Assembly (NCBI RefSeq): GCF_003966265.1
Contig: NZ_RXNV01000001.1
Span: 248,001 to 312,000 of the forward strand
Origin: Shewanella atlantica
GTDB lineage: Bacteria; Pseudomonadota; Gammaproteobacteria; Enterobacterales; Shewanellaceae
Direction of reading: 5' to 3'
Length of the DNA: 64,000 bases
Position numbers and translations under genes: made by a program. Below, in pieces: positions 1 to 7,868 of this stretch (positions within the stretch are counted from its first letter, which is position 1; every line of letters begins with the position of its first letter). The notes beneath the pieces are model-generated. The model searched no databases, had not been told where the DNA came from, and worked only from the letters and a program-made list of their open reading frames with translations.

Positions 1-474
1 ACCTTCGGTACCTGACGAAGCTCCCTCACCCTTTTCAGCCTGAGCAGTTTCTAGCTCATTACGCTGCTCCTTAATAAAGGACTTCAGATCTTCCGGCTTA
101 GTTGTAGGATCCGGAATATCGAAACCGCCTTCCGATAATCGTGTCAGTTGTGAATCAGACAAGATCCCATCCTGATACAGGCGCTGTACCAATCTTGGAA
201 TATCCTGGGTCGTGAAGTTTCCGGAGCTAAAGAAGTCTTTAGCCATGCCCTCAATTTTTTGAGCTCTTTGCGCTCGGGGGGAGAGAGAGACAGACTCATC
301 TTTAACCGCTTCTTTCGATGAAGACGCACGCGTCGATTGAGATTGACTTAAGCTTACTTTGTCGCTGCTCTTCCCCGCCTCAGTCTGCTGGCTGTTAACG
401 CCATAGGCATCGGCAACATTAGGGGCAGTGGAGAGCTGGCTTGCGGCACTGGTAGCATTAGCTATTGGATTCAT
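1..474 (-). CDS. Hypothetical protein, truncated by the left window edge
   Basis: An open frame starts at the ATG at 472-474 and reads leftward without a stop to base 1, giving at least 158 residues; the C-terminus lies outside the window. The N-terminal 60 residues are rich in Ser, Ala, Gln and Thr and look disordered. They are followed by a segment containing SLSPRAQRAQKIEGMAKDFF and then a helical stretch that includes LVQRLYQDGILSDSQLTRL. There is no signal peptide, membrane segment or cysteine in the visible part. I do not recognise the family. The disordered start followed by a small amphipathic region is seen in some flagellar or secretion-related proteins, but that is only a resemblance. 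No strong ribosome binding site precedes the ATG, so the start is moderately certain. Confidence 0.55.
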   Translation of the reverse strand, partial: MNPIANATSAASQLSTAPNVADAYGVNSQQTEAGKSSDKVSLSQSQSTRASSSKEAVKDESVSLSPRAQRAQKIEGMAKDFFSSGNFTTQDIPRLVQRLYQDGILSDSQLTRLSEGGFDIPDPTTKPEDLKSFIKEQRNELETAQAEKGEGASSGTEG

Positions 475-697
475 TGTCAAAAAGTCGGCGTAAAAGAACT
501 GATGCAATCAACAAGCAGGAATCATGCCGAAACGATAGCGAATCAAGACTTTAGCGATTAAAAATAGTATTTAACCAGAGGAAGAACAGATGGAGTCAAT
601 TTAGGAGTCGAATGTGTAGCAGAGGAATATGCTATCGCTGAATTGGCCACATTAAGCAACAACAGCGATAGCTAAACACACTATATGCTTGGACTAA

Positions 698-1210
698 CTA
701 GCCATGCTTCGCAGAAGAGCGTTTCGAACCTTCCTGAATACAGGCTTTAAAATTACCCATTGAAATTTCTTTTGCATGTAGCTCCAAACCACCAGCATTT
801 TTGTAAGTGGTATAATCTTTATTCGGCATCTCATTGGAAACATACCAATCATTTAAATCGACATTATCGGCACATGAGCCTTTAAAAGTTAATGTCCAGG
901 TATTTCTCAAGAAACATTTTTTAGCCGTTTGTATATAAGTATCTTCAACCTTTACCGTATCGCCCTCTGAGCCGTAGATCTGTGTAACTGTAACCTCTGT
1001 AGAAGGGCCATCAATCCCTCCCTTATGTTTATTAATAAATAGGTTCCAATTTCCTTGAAGCTGGCTATTTTCAAGAATAAAGCTGTCACACTTAGTTATC
1101 CCGTAGTCATGAAATGCCCCGATCAAAATTTGATCATCATCAGCAATTGCAAAATTGCTTAACAACACAGTACTCACTAGCGTACTTTTTAGAATTGTTT
1201 TAATTGTCAT
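698..1210 (-). CDS. Secreted hypothetical protein with four cysteines
   Basis: A 170-residue protein with a clear Sec signal peptide: a basic start (MTIKTILK), a hydrophobic core, and probable cleavage after the Ala-Ile-Ala near residue 23. The mature part carries four cysteines (about residues 41, 99, 113 and 156), an even number that fits two disulfides in the periplasm or outside the cell. It is rich in Thr, Asn, Lys and aromatic residues and is probably beta-rich. The ATG is preceded by a good AAGGA site, which fixes the start. It stands alone, with about 220 bp of noncoding DNA on one side and about 550 bp on the other. I do not recognise the family and assign no function. Confidence 0.7.
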   Translation of the reverse strand: MTIKTILKSTLVSTVLLSNFAIADDDQILIGAFHDYGITKCDSFILENSQLQGNWNLFINKHKGGIDGPSTEVTVTQIYGSEGDTVKVEDTYIQTAKKCFLRNTWTLTFKGSCADNVDLNDWYVSNEMPNKDYTTYKNAGGLELHAKEISMGNFKACIQEGSKRSSAKHG

Positions 1211-1764
1211 CAGTTTTCCTTAAATGATGTGATGAGTAAAGTCTAATGTTCACAGCGGCAAAATTAACGTTGGCGATAGCCTGCACCAATTTTCATTAAT
1301 TTTGCTTTCCCCTTCCCCAACCCAACTCTCTGGGCATAATCATGATTACCCGAGTATTGATGAGAAGACACTAGTTTAAAAGATTAACGATACCGAAGAG
1401 GGATATAGACTAACGGCGAAAATTCATGCTCCCTTAACGGCTAAAAATACTTGTTGCGTTAATTGGTAGTGGAGCCTACGTCATTTACATTTTATTAACA
1501 ACAGGCGAGTGAGTTGCCTGACTGTATTTTAATCTGAAGTATCTTTTATTTTTGGAGAGGCGGGGAAATAGTGTTTTATAGATACGCTGTCCCCATCGAT
1601 AAATTCGTTATCGCAAAGCCTTTATCACAGGCAACGGTTATCATTGTGGCAGTGAGAGCAATATTGATATTAACAAAACCATAAATAGGGTAATTGCTTG
1701 AGACACAAGATATTATGATTGACAACTTTGCATCCGACATAAGCTTCGTGAACCAGGAAAGGTA
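1211..1764. other. Noncoding stretch of about 550 bp
   Basis: I see no credible gene here. The region contains the 12-bp perfect palindrome TAATCATGATTA at 1337-1348 and AT-rich sequence, but no clear terminator hairpin with a T-run. Both flanking genes lie on the minus strand, so it should hold the promoter of the secreted protein downstream and the 3' end of the MarR-type gene. Confidence 0.4.
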
Positions 1765-2247
1765 CTATTTCCTGTTCAGATCTTCGGTCACGGTTAAACA
1801 CATATCCCGCAGGGACCCAATATCCGTCTCATCCAAGGTGACTTTATTGAGTAACACCTCTTTTAACGCCAAGGCATGCTGTTTAAGTTCCAGCCCGGCG
1901 TCTGTGGTTTTAATCACTTTCTTGCGTTCATCTTTGACATCGACACTGCGGCTCACTAACCCTTTCGTCTCCAGCCTTTTAACTATGGGAGTTAAGGTTC
2001 CCAAATCGAGACGTGTCGCTTGAGATAGTCCAGTCAAACTTGCACCATTGTCTAGCCACAGCGCCTGCATAACCAAATACTGAGGATAGGTGAGACCGCA
2101 CTCTTCGAGTAAAGGCCTGTATGCCCGAACCAAGGCATTTGCCGCGGTATAAAGCGCGAAACAAACATTATCAGATAGGCACTTCCCTTGCTCTTCGAGG
2201 GTTAAGTGATTTTCAATTTCAATCTGGGTATCTCTATTTTCACTCAC
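1765..2247 (-). CDS. MarR-family regulator of the OhrR type
   Basis: A 160-residue winged-helix repressor. The segment from about residue 25 (NVCFALYTAANALVRAYRPL, then GLTYPQYLVMQALW) is the OhrR signature. It includes the N-terminal cysteine at about residue 29, which in OhrR proteins is oxidised by organic peroxides and releases DNA. The recognition helix and wing follow (SQATRLDLGTLTPIVKRLETKGLVSR, then DERKKVIKTTDAG). The start is a GTG at 2245-2247 with an AAGGTG site nearby; no suitable ATG fits the family start. The gene diverges from a CurA-like reductase, so autoregulation and control of that neighbour are likely. A peroxide-sensing role comes from the family; control of the neighbour is inference. 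Confidence 0.85.
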   Translation of the reverse strand: MSENRDTQIEIENHLTLEEQGKCLSDNVCFALYTAANALVRAYRPLLEECGLTYPQYLVMQALWLDNGASLTGLSQATRLDLGTLTPIVKRLETKGLVSRSVDVKDERKKVIKTTDAGLELKQHALALKEVLLNKVTLDETDIGSLRDMCLTVTEDLNRK

Positions 2248-2411
2248 TCAATTGCACCTTAATTGTCGCCATCATCTTGCCGGAATCCTCTGTCGAAGAG
2301 CTATTATACCCAAGCTATTTCAAACTGCGCCAAACTTAAGCCAGTATATTTAGGTTTCTTACTGAAATAATACCGGCGGGAGTTAAACCTCAAGACCAAC
2401 GCAACCAGATG

Positions 2412-2425
2412 CTTTGTGCACAAAG
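2412..2425. promoter_or_regulatory. Palindromic candidate operator between the MarR-type gene and curA
   Basis: CTTTGTGCACAAAG is a perfect 14-bp palindrome in the 249-bp space between two divergent genes, 72 bp before the reductase ATG. MarR dimers bind palindromes of about this size. A second, looser inverted repeat (CAATT, 7 nt, AATTG) lies at 2249-2265, right at the regulator's ribosome site. The assignment to this regulator is inferred from position only. Confidence 0.4.
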
Positions 2426-2496
2426 TATTTGCCAGTTCGACGATTTAAGAGTAGAGTTTACCACAATTAATTAGCGCGCAAAGCAAAAGAGGTTTT

Positions 2497-3495
2497 ATGA
2501 AGGCACAACAGATACTCTTAGATTCTCGTCCCGAAGGTATGCCAGCAACGACTAACTTCAAATTGGCCTCAATACCATTGGCAGACATTAACGATGGTGA
2601 GTTTCTGGTAAAGAACCTATGGATGTCGGTCGACCCTTATATGCGTGGTCGTATGATAGACAGGGAAAGTTATATCGCTCCGTTTTCCATAGGAGAGGTC
2701 CTGCAAGGTGGTGCGATAGGTGAAGTGATCGAGTCACGTCATCCTGAGTTTCCGGTTGGAAGTAAAGTCAGTAGCATGCTGGGTTGGCGCAGTCACTATG
2801 TAACCGACGGCAGCGAGCATACCCGTCTGCCGGACACTCCAATGAGTGAATCACATTTCCTTGGCGTACTGGGTATGCCGGGAATGACCGCCTGGACGGG
2901 TCTCAATCGAATCGCTGAGCTTAAAAAGGGAGAGACACTTTTTGTATCAGCCGCTTCCGGTGCCGTTGGTAGTGTAGCCTGCCAGTTGGGTAAGTTGATG
3001 GGGGCTAAGGTTATCGCCTCTGTCGGTTCTGATGAAAAAGCGGAGCACCTATTATCTATTGGTGTCGATGCGGTTATTAACTACAAAACCAGTCAAAATT
3101 TAACTGCATCACTAAAGGCGGCAGCCCCTGAAGGGATCGATGTCTATTTTGAAAATGTCGGCGGCGAGCACCTGTCTGCTGCACTCGACAACATGAATGA
3201 CCACGGCAGAATTGCCGTATGCGGCATGATATCTCAATACAATGATACTGCGCCGACACCGGGTCCAAGCAACCTTGCCATGATCATCATAAAGAAACTC
3301 AAGATTGAAGGTTTTATCGTTTTCGAGCACTGGGAACATTACCCTGAATTTGCCAAGCAGATGGGGCAATGGCTGGCCAGTGGCGCGGTAAAGGCGGAGC
3401 AGACGGTTTACGAAGGGCTTGAACAGGCACCGGATGCATTTATCGGATTATTTGAGGGGAAAAACCGCGGCAAGATGGTGGTAAAACTCGCTTAG
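2497..3495 (+). CDS. NADP-dependent medium-chain reductase, CurA / leukotriene B4 dehydrogenase type
   Basis: A zinc-independent MDR-superfamily reductase of 332 residues, the normal length. Members reduce carbon-carbon double bonds of enones using NADPH; E. coli CurA acts on curcumin. The N-terminal catalytic domain has the family motif LWMSVDPYMRGRM at about residues 42-54. The Rossmann domain has the nucleotide loop SAASGAVGSVACQLGK at about 151-166, and VYFENVGGEHL follows at about 211-221. The ATG follows an AGAGG site at good spacing. The gene diverges from an OhrR-type repressor, which suggests induction by peroxide or reactive electrophiles. The physiological substrate cannot be read from the sequence. 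Confidence 0.88.
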   Translation: MKAQQILLDSRPEGMPATTNFKLASIPLADINDGEFLVKNLWMSVDPYMRGRMIDRESYIAPFSIGEVLQGGAIGEVIESRHPEFPVGSKVSSMLGWRSHYVTDGSEHTRLPDTPMSESHFLGVLGMPGMTAWTGLNRIAELKKGETLFVSAASGAVGSVACQLGKLMGAKVIASVGSDEKAEHLLSIGVDAVINYKTSQNLTASLKAAAPEGIDVYFENVGGEHLSAALDNMNDHGRIAVCGMISQYNDTAPTPGPSNLAMIIIKKLKIEGFIVFEHWEHYPEFAKQMGQWLASGAVKAEQTVYEGLEQAPDAFIGLFEGKNRGKMVVKLA

Positions 3496-3531
3496 GTTAA
3501 ATGACATAAGTCAACGTACCTATAAAAAACG

Positions 3532-3555
3532 AAAGGGCCCAACGGGCCCTTTTCT
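3532..3555. terminator. Bidirectional intrinsic terminator
   Basis: AAAGGGCCC, three loop bases AAC, GGGCCCTTTT: a perfect GC stem flanked by A-run and T-run. It lies between the convergent reductase gene and rssA and can serve both. Confidence 0.85.
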
Positions 3556-4500
3556 TTAACGTTCACGACAAGGGCCCAGTATGGCCTCTATCTGATGTCT
3601 TGCCCTCAGTACCGCCTCTTCTCCAGCCGCAATCGCTTCTTCGGCGCGATGAAACTCCATCGTCCCTATCTCTCCAACATCAGGAACCAGACATATATCG
3701 GGAGGATCGCCCATAAGACGTGCGCGCTTATGGCGCTGTTCGAGAATATCCATCGACTGCGACATCACAGCCAGCATACTGGGATCGGAGGGACTGCCAA
3801 TTGTAAACTTATCCGTTAAGCTGGTGACATAATCCCGTCCCCGCGCCAACAGATCCATAAAGCCGGTATCTTGATGTGCCTGCGCTATCTTCTTGTCCTC
3901 TACCGTAGGTTTATTACTGGTCATGTCCACTGGCAAGACCTGTAATCGCTCCCTTCCCTGACCATTGAGATCGACGGCAATCACGACATCGACTCCCATC
4001 GCCCTGCTAACGGATACAGGCACTGGGTTAACAACGGCACCATCGACAAGCCAGCGCTCGCTGACTTTCACAGGCGGTAATATACCGGGCATGGAGCAAG
4101 AAGCACGAATAGCGTGGCGAAGATCCCCCTCTTTAAACCAGATCTCCTGCCCCGAGTAAAGATCCGTTGCGACAGCGATTAGCGGCCGCTGTAGATCCTC
4201 GACCTGTAAATCGCCAATCCTGTTCTGAATAACATCGAAGACTTTATCTCCCCCGATTAATCCCCCTTTACGCCAGCTCAGATCCATCAACCCCAACACA
4301 TCCCAACTGGAGAAGCCTCTCACCCAATCTTCGAGCTCTTCGAGTTGATCGTTAGCATAGGCTGCGCCCACGAGGGCCCCTATTGAACAACCCGAAATTT
4401 TGTCGGGCTTTATTCCCATCTCGGCGAGCCCTTTGAGAACACCTATATGTGCCCAGCCCTTTGCGGCGCCACTACCTAATGCAATGCCAATCGTTGCCAT
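3556..4500 (-). CDS. rssA: Patatin-like phospholipase, RssA family
   Basis: A 314-residue soluble patatin-domain protein. The oxyanion loop (GSGAAKGWAHIGVL, residues 9-22), the nucleophile elbow GCSIGA with Ser39, and the DGAVVNPVP motif near residue 153 give the complete Ser-Asp dyad. The family hydrolyses acyl esters of lipids; RssA itself has no settled physiological role. I place the start at the ATG ending at 4500, which has an AGGA site and begins directly with the patatin fold. A further in-frame extension upstream would add 19 unlikely residues. The gene is convergent with the CurA-like reductase and has its own promoter region of about 280 bp shared with the divergent helicase gene. 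Confidence 0.87.
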   Translation of the reverse strand: MATIGIALGSGAAKGWAHIGVLKGLAEMGIKPDKISGCSIGALVGAAYANDQLEELEDWVRGFSSWDVLGLMDLSWRKGGLIGGDKVFDVIQNRIGDLQVEDLQRPLIAVATDLYSGQEIWFKEGDLRHAIRASCSMPGILPPVKVSERWLVDGAVVNPVPVSVSRAMGVDVVIAVDLNGQGRERLQVLPVDMTSNKPTVEDKKIAQAHQDTGFMDLLARGRDYVTSLTDKFTIGSPSDPSMLAVMSQSMDILEQRHKRARLMGDPPDICLVPDVGEIGTMEFHRAEEAIAAGEEAVLRARHQIEAILGPCRER

Positions 4501-4726
4501 AATACCAATCCTATTAAATAGGTCCCCACAAAAACGAAAACAAAGGATGAAAAACAAGCTGGATTTATCTTATCTGTTATTTATCAAGGATTCACTAATA
4601 GATTATCGAGTACCACTTTTACACCTTCCCCCCCTATTACAGAGCCGATATTCAACACTCTCTTAGCGCTTTATTCTAATGTGTTACGGTCAACAAGTGC
4701 TTTAAAATGAATCTGACTTTCTCTAT

Positions 4727-4755
4727 GGCTGAATCACCACGAGTTAGGGTATAAT
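4727..4755 (+). promoter_or_regulatory. Probable sigma-70 promoter of the helicase gene
   Basis: A consensus TATAAT lies at 4750-4755, 30 bp before the TTG start. The -35 region around 4727-4732 is poor, so activity may depend on upstream sequence. Confidence 0.45.
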
Positions 4756-4785
4756 GGTCAGTCGAATCAATTTTGGAGTACACCT

Positions 4786-6120
4786 TTGCAATTTACCGAT
4801 TTTTCACTGGATACGCGTCTGTTAAAGAGTTTGGATCATATGGGCATAGAAAAGCCTACCGAGATCCAAGAACAGGCGATACCAGTAGGCCTGTCAGGCA
4901 AAGATCTGATGGCATCATCAAAAACAGGCTCAGGTAAAACCTTAGCGTTTTTGTTACCGGCAATGCAGAGGATTATTTCCACAAAGGCATTAAGTAAGCG
5001 GGACCCCAGGGTACTGATCTTATTGCCGACGCGTGAACTCGCTAACCAGGTATACAGCCAGTTACGCTTGTTAGTTGCAAACACGCAATATAAAGCCATT
5101 AAAATCTTAGGTGGTGAGAACTTTAATGATCAGGCTAACGCATTATCAAGAGATCCTCACTTCGTCGTAGCGACACCGGGAAGACTTGCAGACCACCTGG
5201 CTCAACATCATCTGCACCTCAATGGACTCGAACTGTTAATTCTAGATGAGGCCGATCGCATGCTCGATCTGGGTTTTGTCGATCAACTAAAAGCGATTAA
5301 CGCGGCCGCAGACCATAAACGTCGCCAGACACTGATGTTTTCAGCAACCTTAGATCACAATGAGATCAACGAGATTGCCGCAGAACTGTTAAAAGACCCA
5401 GTACATGTTTCTATTGGTGCGGGCAATATCGAAAACCAGGATATTACTCAAAGAATTTACCTCAGTGATCATCTGGATCATAAAGAAGCGTTACTGAACC
5501 ACATTTTAAAAAATGAGAACAACAAACAGGTCATCATTTTTACTGCTACTCGCCAAGATACCGACAGATTAGCGACCAAGCTTGCCGAAGCCGGATTTAA
5601 CACAGCATCACTCAGTGGCGATCTAAAGCAAAATGCCCGTAACCAGATCATGGATCAATTCAGTAGAGGTTTACAGGATATCTTGGTCACTACCGATGTG
5701 GCTTCACGTGGTCTGGATCTGCTTAATGTCTCTTTGGTTATCAATTTCGATATGCCAAAATTTGCAGAAGAATATGTTCATCGTATCGGTCGTACGGGTC
5801 GAGCCGGTGCAAAGGGGGATGCTATTTCCCTTGTCGGTCCTAAAGATTGGGCCAACTTCAAACAAGTACAAGTTTTCCTTCGCAAAACATTTGAGTTTAG
5901 TGTTATCGATGGCTTAGAAGCTAAATTTTCAGGGCTGAAAGATAAGCCTAAGGCGAAGAAAAAACCTAAGGCTAGTGCAAAGAAAGCTGCAACAGCTGCC
6001 AAGAGTAAAGCTAAGGCTAAGCCTAAAAAACAAGACAAGCGCTTTATTACAGGCGTCGATGTGGGTGATGCCCCTATGCTTAGAAAACCAAAATCTAAGC
6101 TTCAGGAAACACCTGAATAA
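4786..6120 (+). CDS. srmB: DEAD-box RNA helicase, SrmB-like
   Basis: A 444-residue ATP-dependent RNA helicase. All core motifs are visible: Q motif (PTEIQEQAIP), motif I SSKTGSGKT at about residues 45-53, PTRELA, TPGR, DEAD at about 154, SAT, and motif VI HRIGRTGRAG at about 330. The FSATL motif and VINFDMP order resemble E. coli SrmB, which helps early 50S ribosome assembly; other DEAD-box subtypes are possible. The C-terminal tail (about residues 385-425) is a low-complexity Lys/Ala run that probably binds RNA. The start is TTG at 4786 with GGAG eight bases before it, and it begins right at the conserved N-terminus. Confidence 0.85.
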   Translation: MQFTDFSLDTRLLKSLDHMGIEKPTEIQEQAIPVGLSGKDLMASSKTGSGKTLAFLLPAMQRIISTKALSKRDPRVLILLPTRELANQVYSQLRLLVANTQYKAIKILGGENFNDQANALSRDPHFVVATPGRLADHLAQHHLHLNGLELLILDEADRMLDLGFVDQLKAINAAADHKRRQTLMFSATLDHNEINEIAAELLKDPVHVSIGAGNIENQDITQRIYLSDHLDHKEALLNHILKNENNKQVIIFTATRQDTDRLATKLAEAGFNTASLSGDLKQNARNQIMDQFSRGLQDILVTTDVASRGLDLLNVSLVINFDMPKFAEEYVHRIGRTGRAGAKGDAISLVGPKDWANFKQVQVFLRKTFEFSVIDGLEAKFSGLKDKPKAKKKPKASAKKAATAAKSKAKAKPKKQDKRFITGVDVGDAPMLRKPKSKLQETPE

Positions 6121-6133
6121 CCAGTTTAAGATG

Positions 6134-6162
6134 CAGGTAATAACAATATGATTTATTACCTG
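6134..6162. other. Inverted repeat after the helicase gene
   Basis: CAGGTAATAA and TTATTACCTG are perfect 10-bp arms around a 9-nt loop, starting 14 bp after the helicase stop. No T-run follows, so it is not a standard terminator. It could stabilise the 3' end of the transcript or act as a regulator site. Confidence 0.4.
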
Positions 6163-6248
6163 TATAAGTTCATTGATAATTTTCCGGTTTTCTCTAGCCA
6201 ATTATAGAGTCGCTAGTAACAAAACCAACAACGATTTTAAGGTATAAC

Positions 6249-6695
6249 ATGAGAGTTTGTGGCGTTGAATTAAAAGGTGGCGAAGCCATCATCTGTTTGT
6301 TGAGCTATGAAGGCGAGACTTTTAACGTACCCGATTGTCGCCAGCAATCATTTGTCATTTCGCATTCAGAGTCTACTGAGTCTATTCGTGATTTTCATTT
6401 TGCATTCAGCAAATTAATGGAAGATTACAAGGTAGATAAAGTGGTTATCGTCTCTCGTGAACAAAAAGGTAAGTTGGCAGGCAGTGCCACCAGCTTTAAA
6501 GCCGAAGCCGCCATTCAGCTTCTTGAATTGCCGGTTATATTAATGTCTCCGGTCACAGTTAAAGAACGCTTAAAGCGTAACCCTCCTATGGTCGACTTTG
6601 ATGGTCTAGGCCTTAAGCGCTTCCAAAACCTGGCTTTCGATGCCGCTTACGCTTACCACAACCAACACATTTTCAATGTTTGGGATAGCGAGTAA
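6249..6695 (+). CDS. DUF3010 family protein
   Basis: A 148-residue soluble protein that I recognise as DUF3010, a family from marine gammaproteobacteria without a known function. Visible features are an N-terminal beta segment MRVCGVELKGGEAIICLL, a central KVDKVVIVSREQKGKLAG segment, and a C-terminal VDFDGLGLKRFQNLAFDAAYAY helix. An RNase H or RuvC-like fold is conceivable from the beta-rich start and the acidic residues, but this is speculation. The ATG has a weak GGT site seven bases upstream. It is 128 bp downstream of the helicase and could be cotranscribed with it. An intrinsic terminator follows at 6747. Confidence 0.75.
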   Translation: MRVCGVELKGGEAIICLLSYEGETFNVPDCRQQSFVISHSESTESIRDFHFAFSKLMEDYKVDKVVIVSREQKGKLAGSATSFKAEAAIQLLELPVILMSPVTVKERLKRNPPMVDFDGLGLKRFQNLAFDAAYAYHNQHIFNVWDSE

Positions 6696-6746
6696 TAGCT
6701 AAACAGAAAGCAGGAGTAGATCGACCTACCTCCTCATCATAAGAAC

Positions 6747-6770
6747 AGGGTGCTATTAGCGCCCTTTTCT
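6747..6770 (+). terminator. Intrinsic terminator after the DUF3010 gene
   Basis: The arms GGGTGCT and AGCGCCC pair around an ATT loop (one G-U pair) and are followed by TTTTCTTT on the plus strand. Confidence 0.75.
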
Positions 6771-6795
6771 TTACCCAATATTTTATGTGACGCTC

Positions 6796-7299
6796 ATGAA
6801 TACACTCAAATACTTAGCCGGGTATCAACAGTCAATACAAGATCAGGTGTCTGAGCTACTCGACAATGGCAAGCTTAAAACGGTGCTGCTTAACAGACAC
6901 CCGGACATTCATGCTGTCCGTACTGACAGAGCCTTATACGATTATACAATAGAGATAAAAAACCAATATTTGCGCAAGTCCCAACCGCTATCTAAAGTCC
7001 AATACGACGATAAGATCAGCTTGAGTCATCAGGCACTGGGTCTACACTCATTCGTATCCAGAGCCCAGGGAAGAAAGACTAAAGCTAAGAACGAGATCCG
7101 CATTTCGTCACGCTTAAAGAGAGTTCCGGAGCCGTTATTACGTATGGTCGTCGTTCATGAACTCGCTCACCTCAAAGAGAAAGATCATAACAAGGCCTTC
7201 TACCAACTCTGTTGTCATATGGAAGCAGATTATCATCAACTGGAGTTCGACTTAAGGTTACTGCTAACCTTACTCGACAGCGGCGTTAAGGTTTACTGA
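6796..7299 (+). CDS. ygjP: YgjP family metal-dependent hydrolase
   Basis: A 167-residue protein of the YgjP / DUF45 family. The zinc site VVVHELAHLKEKDHNKAFYQLC starts near residue 116 and holds the HExxH-like His-Glu-Leu-Ala-His plus a downstream His. The match to E. coli YgjP runs through the full length, including the start (MNTLKYLAGY) and the end (CCHMEADYHQLEFDLRLLLT). On this basis I use the ATG at 6796 rather than the GTG three codons earlier; neither has a good ribosome site. The fold looks like a SprT-type protease, but YgjP has been reported to hydrolyse UTP, so a peptidase role should not be assumed. It lies between two terminator or promoter elements and is probably monocistronic. 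Confidence 0.83.
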   Translation: MNTLKYLAGYQQSIQDQVSELLDNGKLKTVLLNRHPDIHAVRTDRALYDYTIEIKNQYLRKSQPLSKVQYDDKISLSHQALGLHSFVSRAQGRKTKAKNEIRISSRLKRVPEPLLRMVVVHELAHLKEKDHNKAFYQLCCHMEADYHQLEFDLRLLLTLLDSGVKVY

Positions 7300-7367
7300 A
7301 GGCTGTACTCGATTTCGAATAATTTTGACTCAATGACGACATTTAAGCTCAATTGTGAAACCAGGCC

Positions 7368-7395
7368 TTGACTGATAATAACTATCATTTACAAT
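7368..7395 (+). promoter_or_regulatory. Sigma-70 promoter with a Fur box in its spacer
   Basis: TTGACT (7368-7373) and TACAAT (7390-7395) are separated by 16 bp. Overlapping this spacer is TGATAAT-A-ACTATCA (7373-7387), which matches the 7-1-7 Fur consensus at 13 of 14 arm positions. The ATG of the next gene is about 30 bp downstream. Fur bound here would block RNA polymerase directly. Confidence 0.7.
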
Positions 7396-7424
7396 TGAGA
7401 ACTGTTTTCATATCGGCCTAATCA

Positions 7425-7868
7425 ATGTATCAAGTCAGCAGCAGTGAGCTGGATAAACAACAGGTAAAATATTCGAAGAAGCTGGAGAAGGCGGAAGCAA
7501 AACTGCTAAAAAACCAGCATAAACTCATTCGTGATATCGATAATATTGACCTTGTTTCGAAACGACTCAATAAGCAGATCAAATATCAGGCTAAAATTCA
7601 AAAGTACCGATTAAAGCTGGCCACCCCGGTCAATAATGGGCTCATAGAAACAAAGGTATTGACTGACAATGTCACCGAATCAAACCAATACGAACAGCCC
7701 ATATCATTTGCTACCAACTCACTGGCAGCGATAGACCCCACAGGGTTAACTCAGAACATAGAAACTTCTCACCCTTTTAAGGCTAAACCTTGCCAATCTT
7801 GCCCAGCCCTAAAACAGGGACTTTGCCGATGTGCGGTCAGAGCACGCAGCCGAGTATCCATTAACTAA
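7425..7868 (+). CDS. Hypothetical coiled-coil protein with C-terminal cysteine cluster, probably Fur-regulated
   Basis: A 147-residue protein of no family that I recognise. Residues 10-65 are strongly charged, rich in Lys, Gln and Leu, and predicted as coiled coil. A less ordered Ser/Thr/Asn linker follows. The last 30 residues carry four closely spaced cysteines in the pattern CQSCPALKQGLCRCAVRARS (CxxC, seven residues, CxC), a plausible iron or zinc site. There is no signal peptide or membrane segment. The promoter just upstream contains a near-perfect Fur box, so expression should rise in low iron. Its stop codon overlaps that of the convergent binding-protein gene by four bases. The ribosome site is weak. 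A role in iron handling is inference from the operator and the cysteines. Confidence 0.7.
   Translation: MYQVSSSELDKQQVKYSKKLEKAEAKLLKNQHKLIRDIDNIDLVSKRLNKQIKYQAKIQKYRLKLATPVNNGLIETKVLTDNVTESNQYEQPISFATNSLAAIDPTGLTQNIETSHPFKAKPCQSCPALKQGLCRCAVRARSRVSIN

Noticed and set aside
1694..2023. Plus-strand open frame opposite the MarR-type gene
   Set aside because: It is the reverse-strand shadow of a conserved winged-helix gene; no ribosome site or domain.
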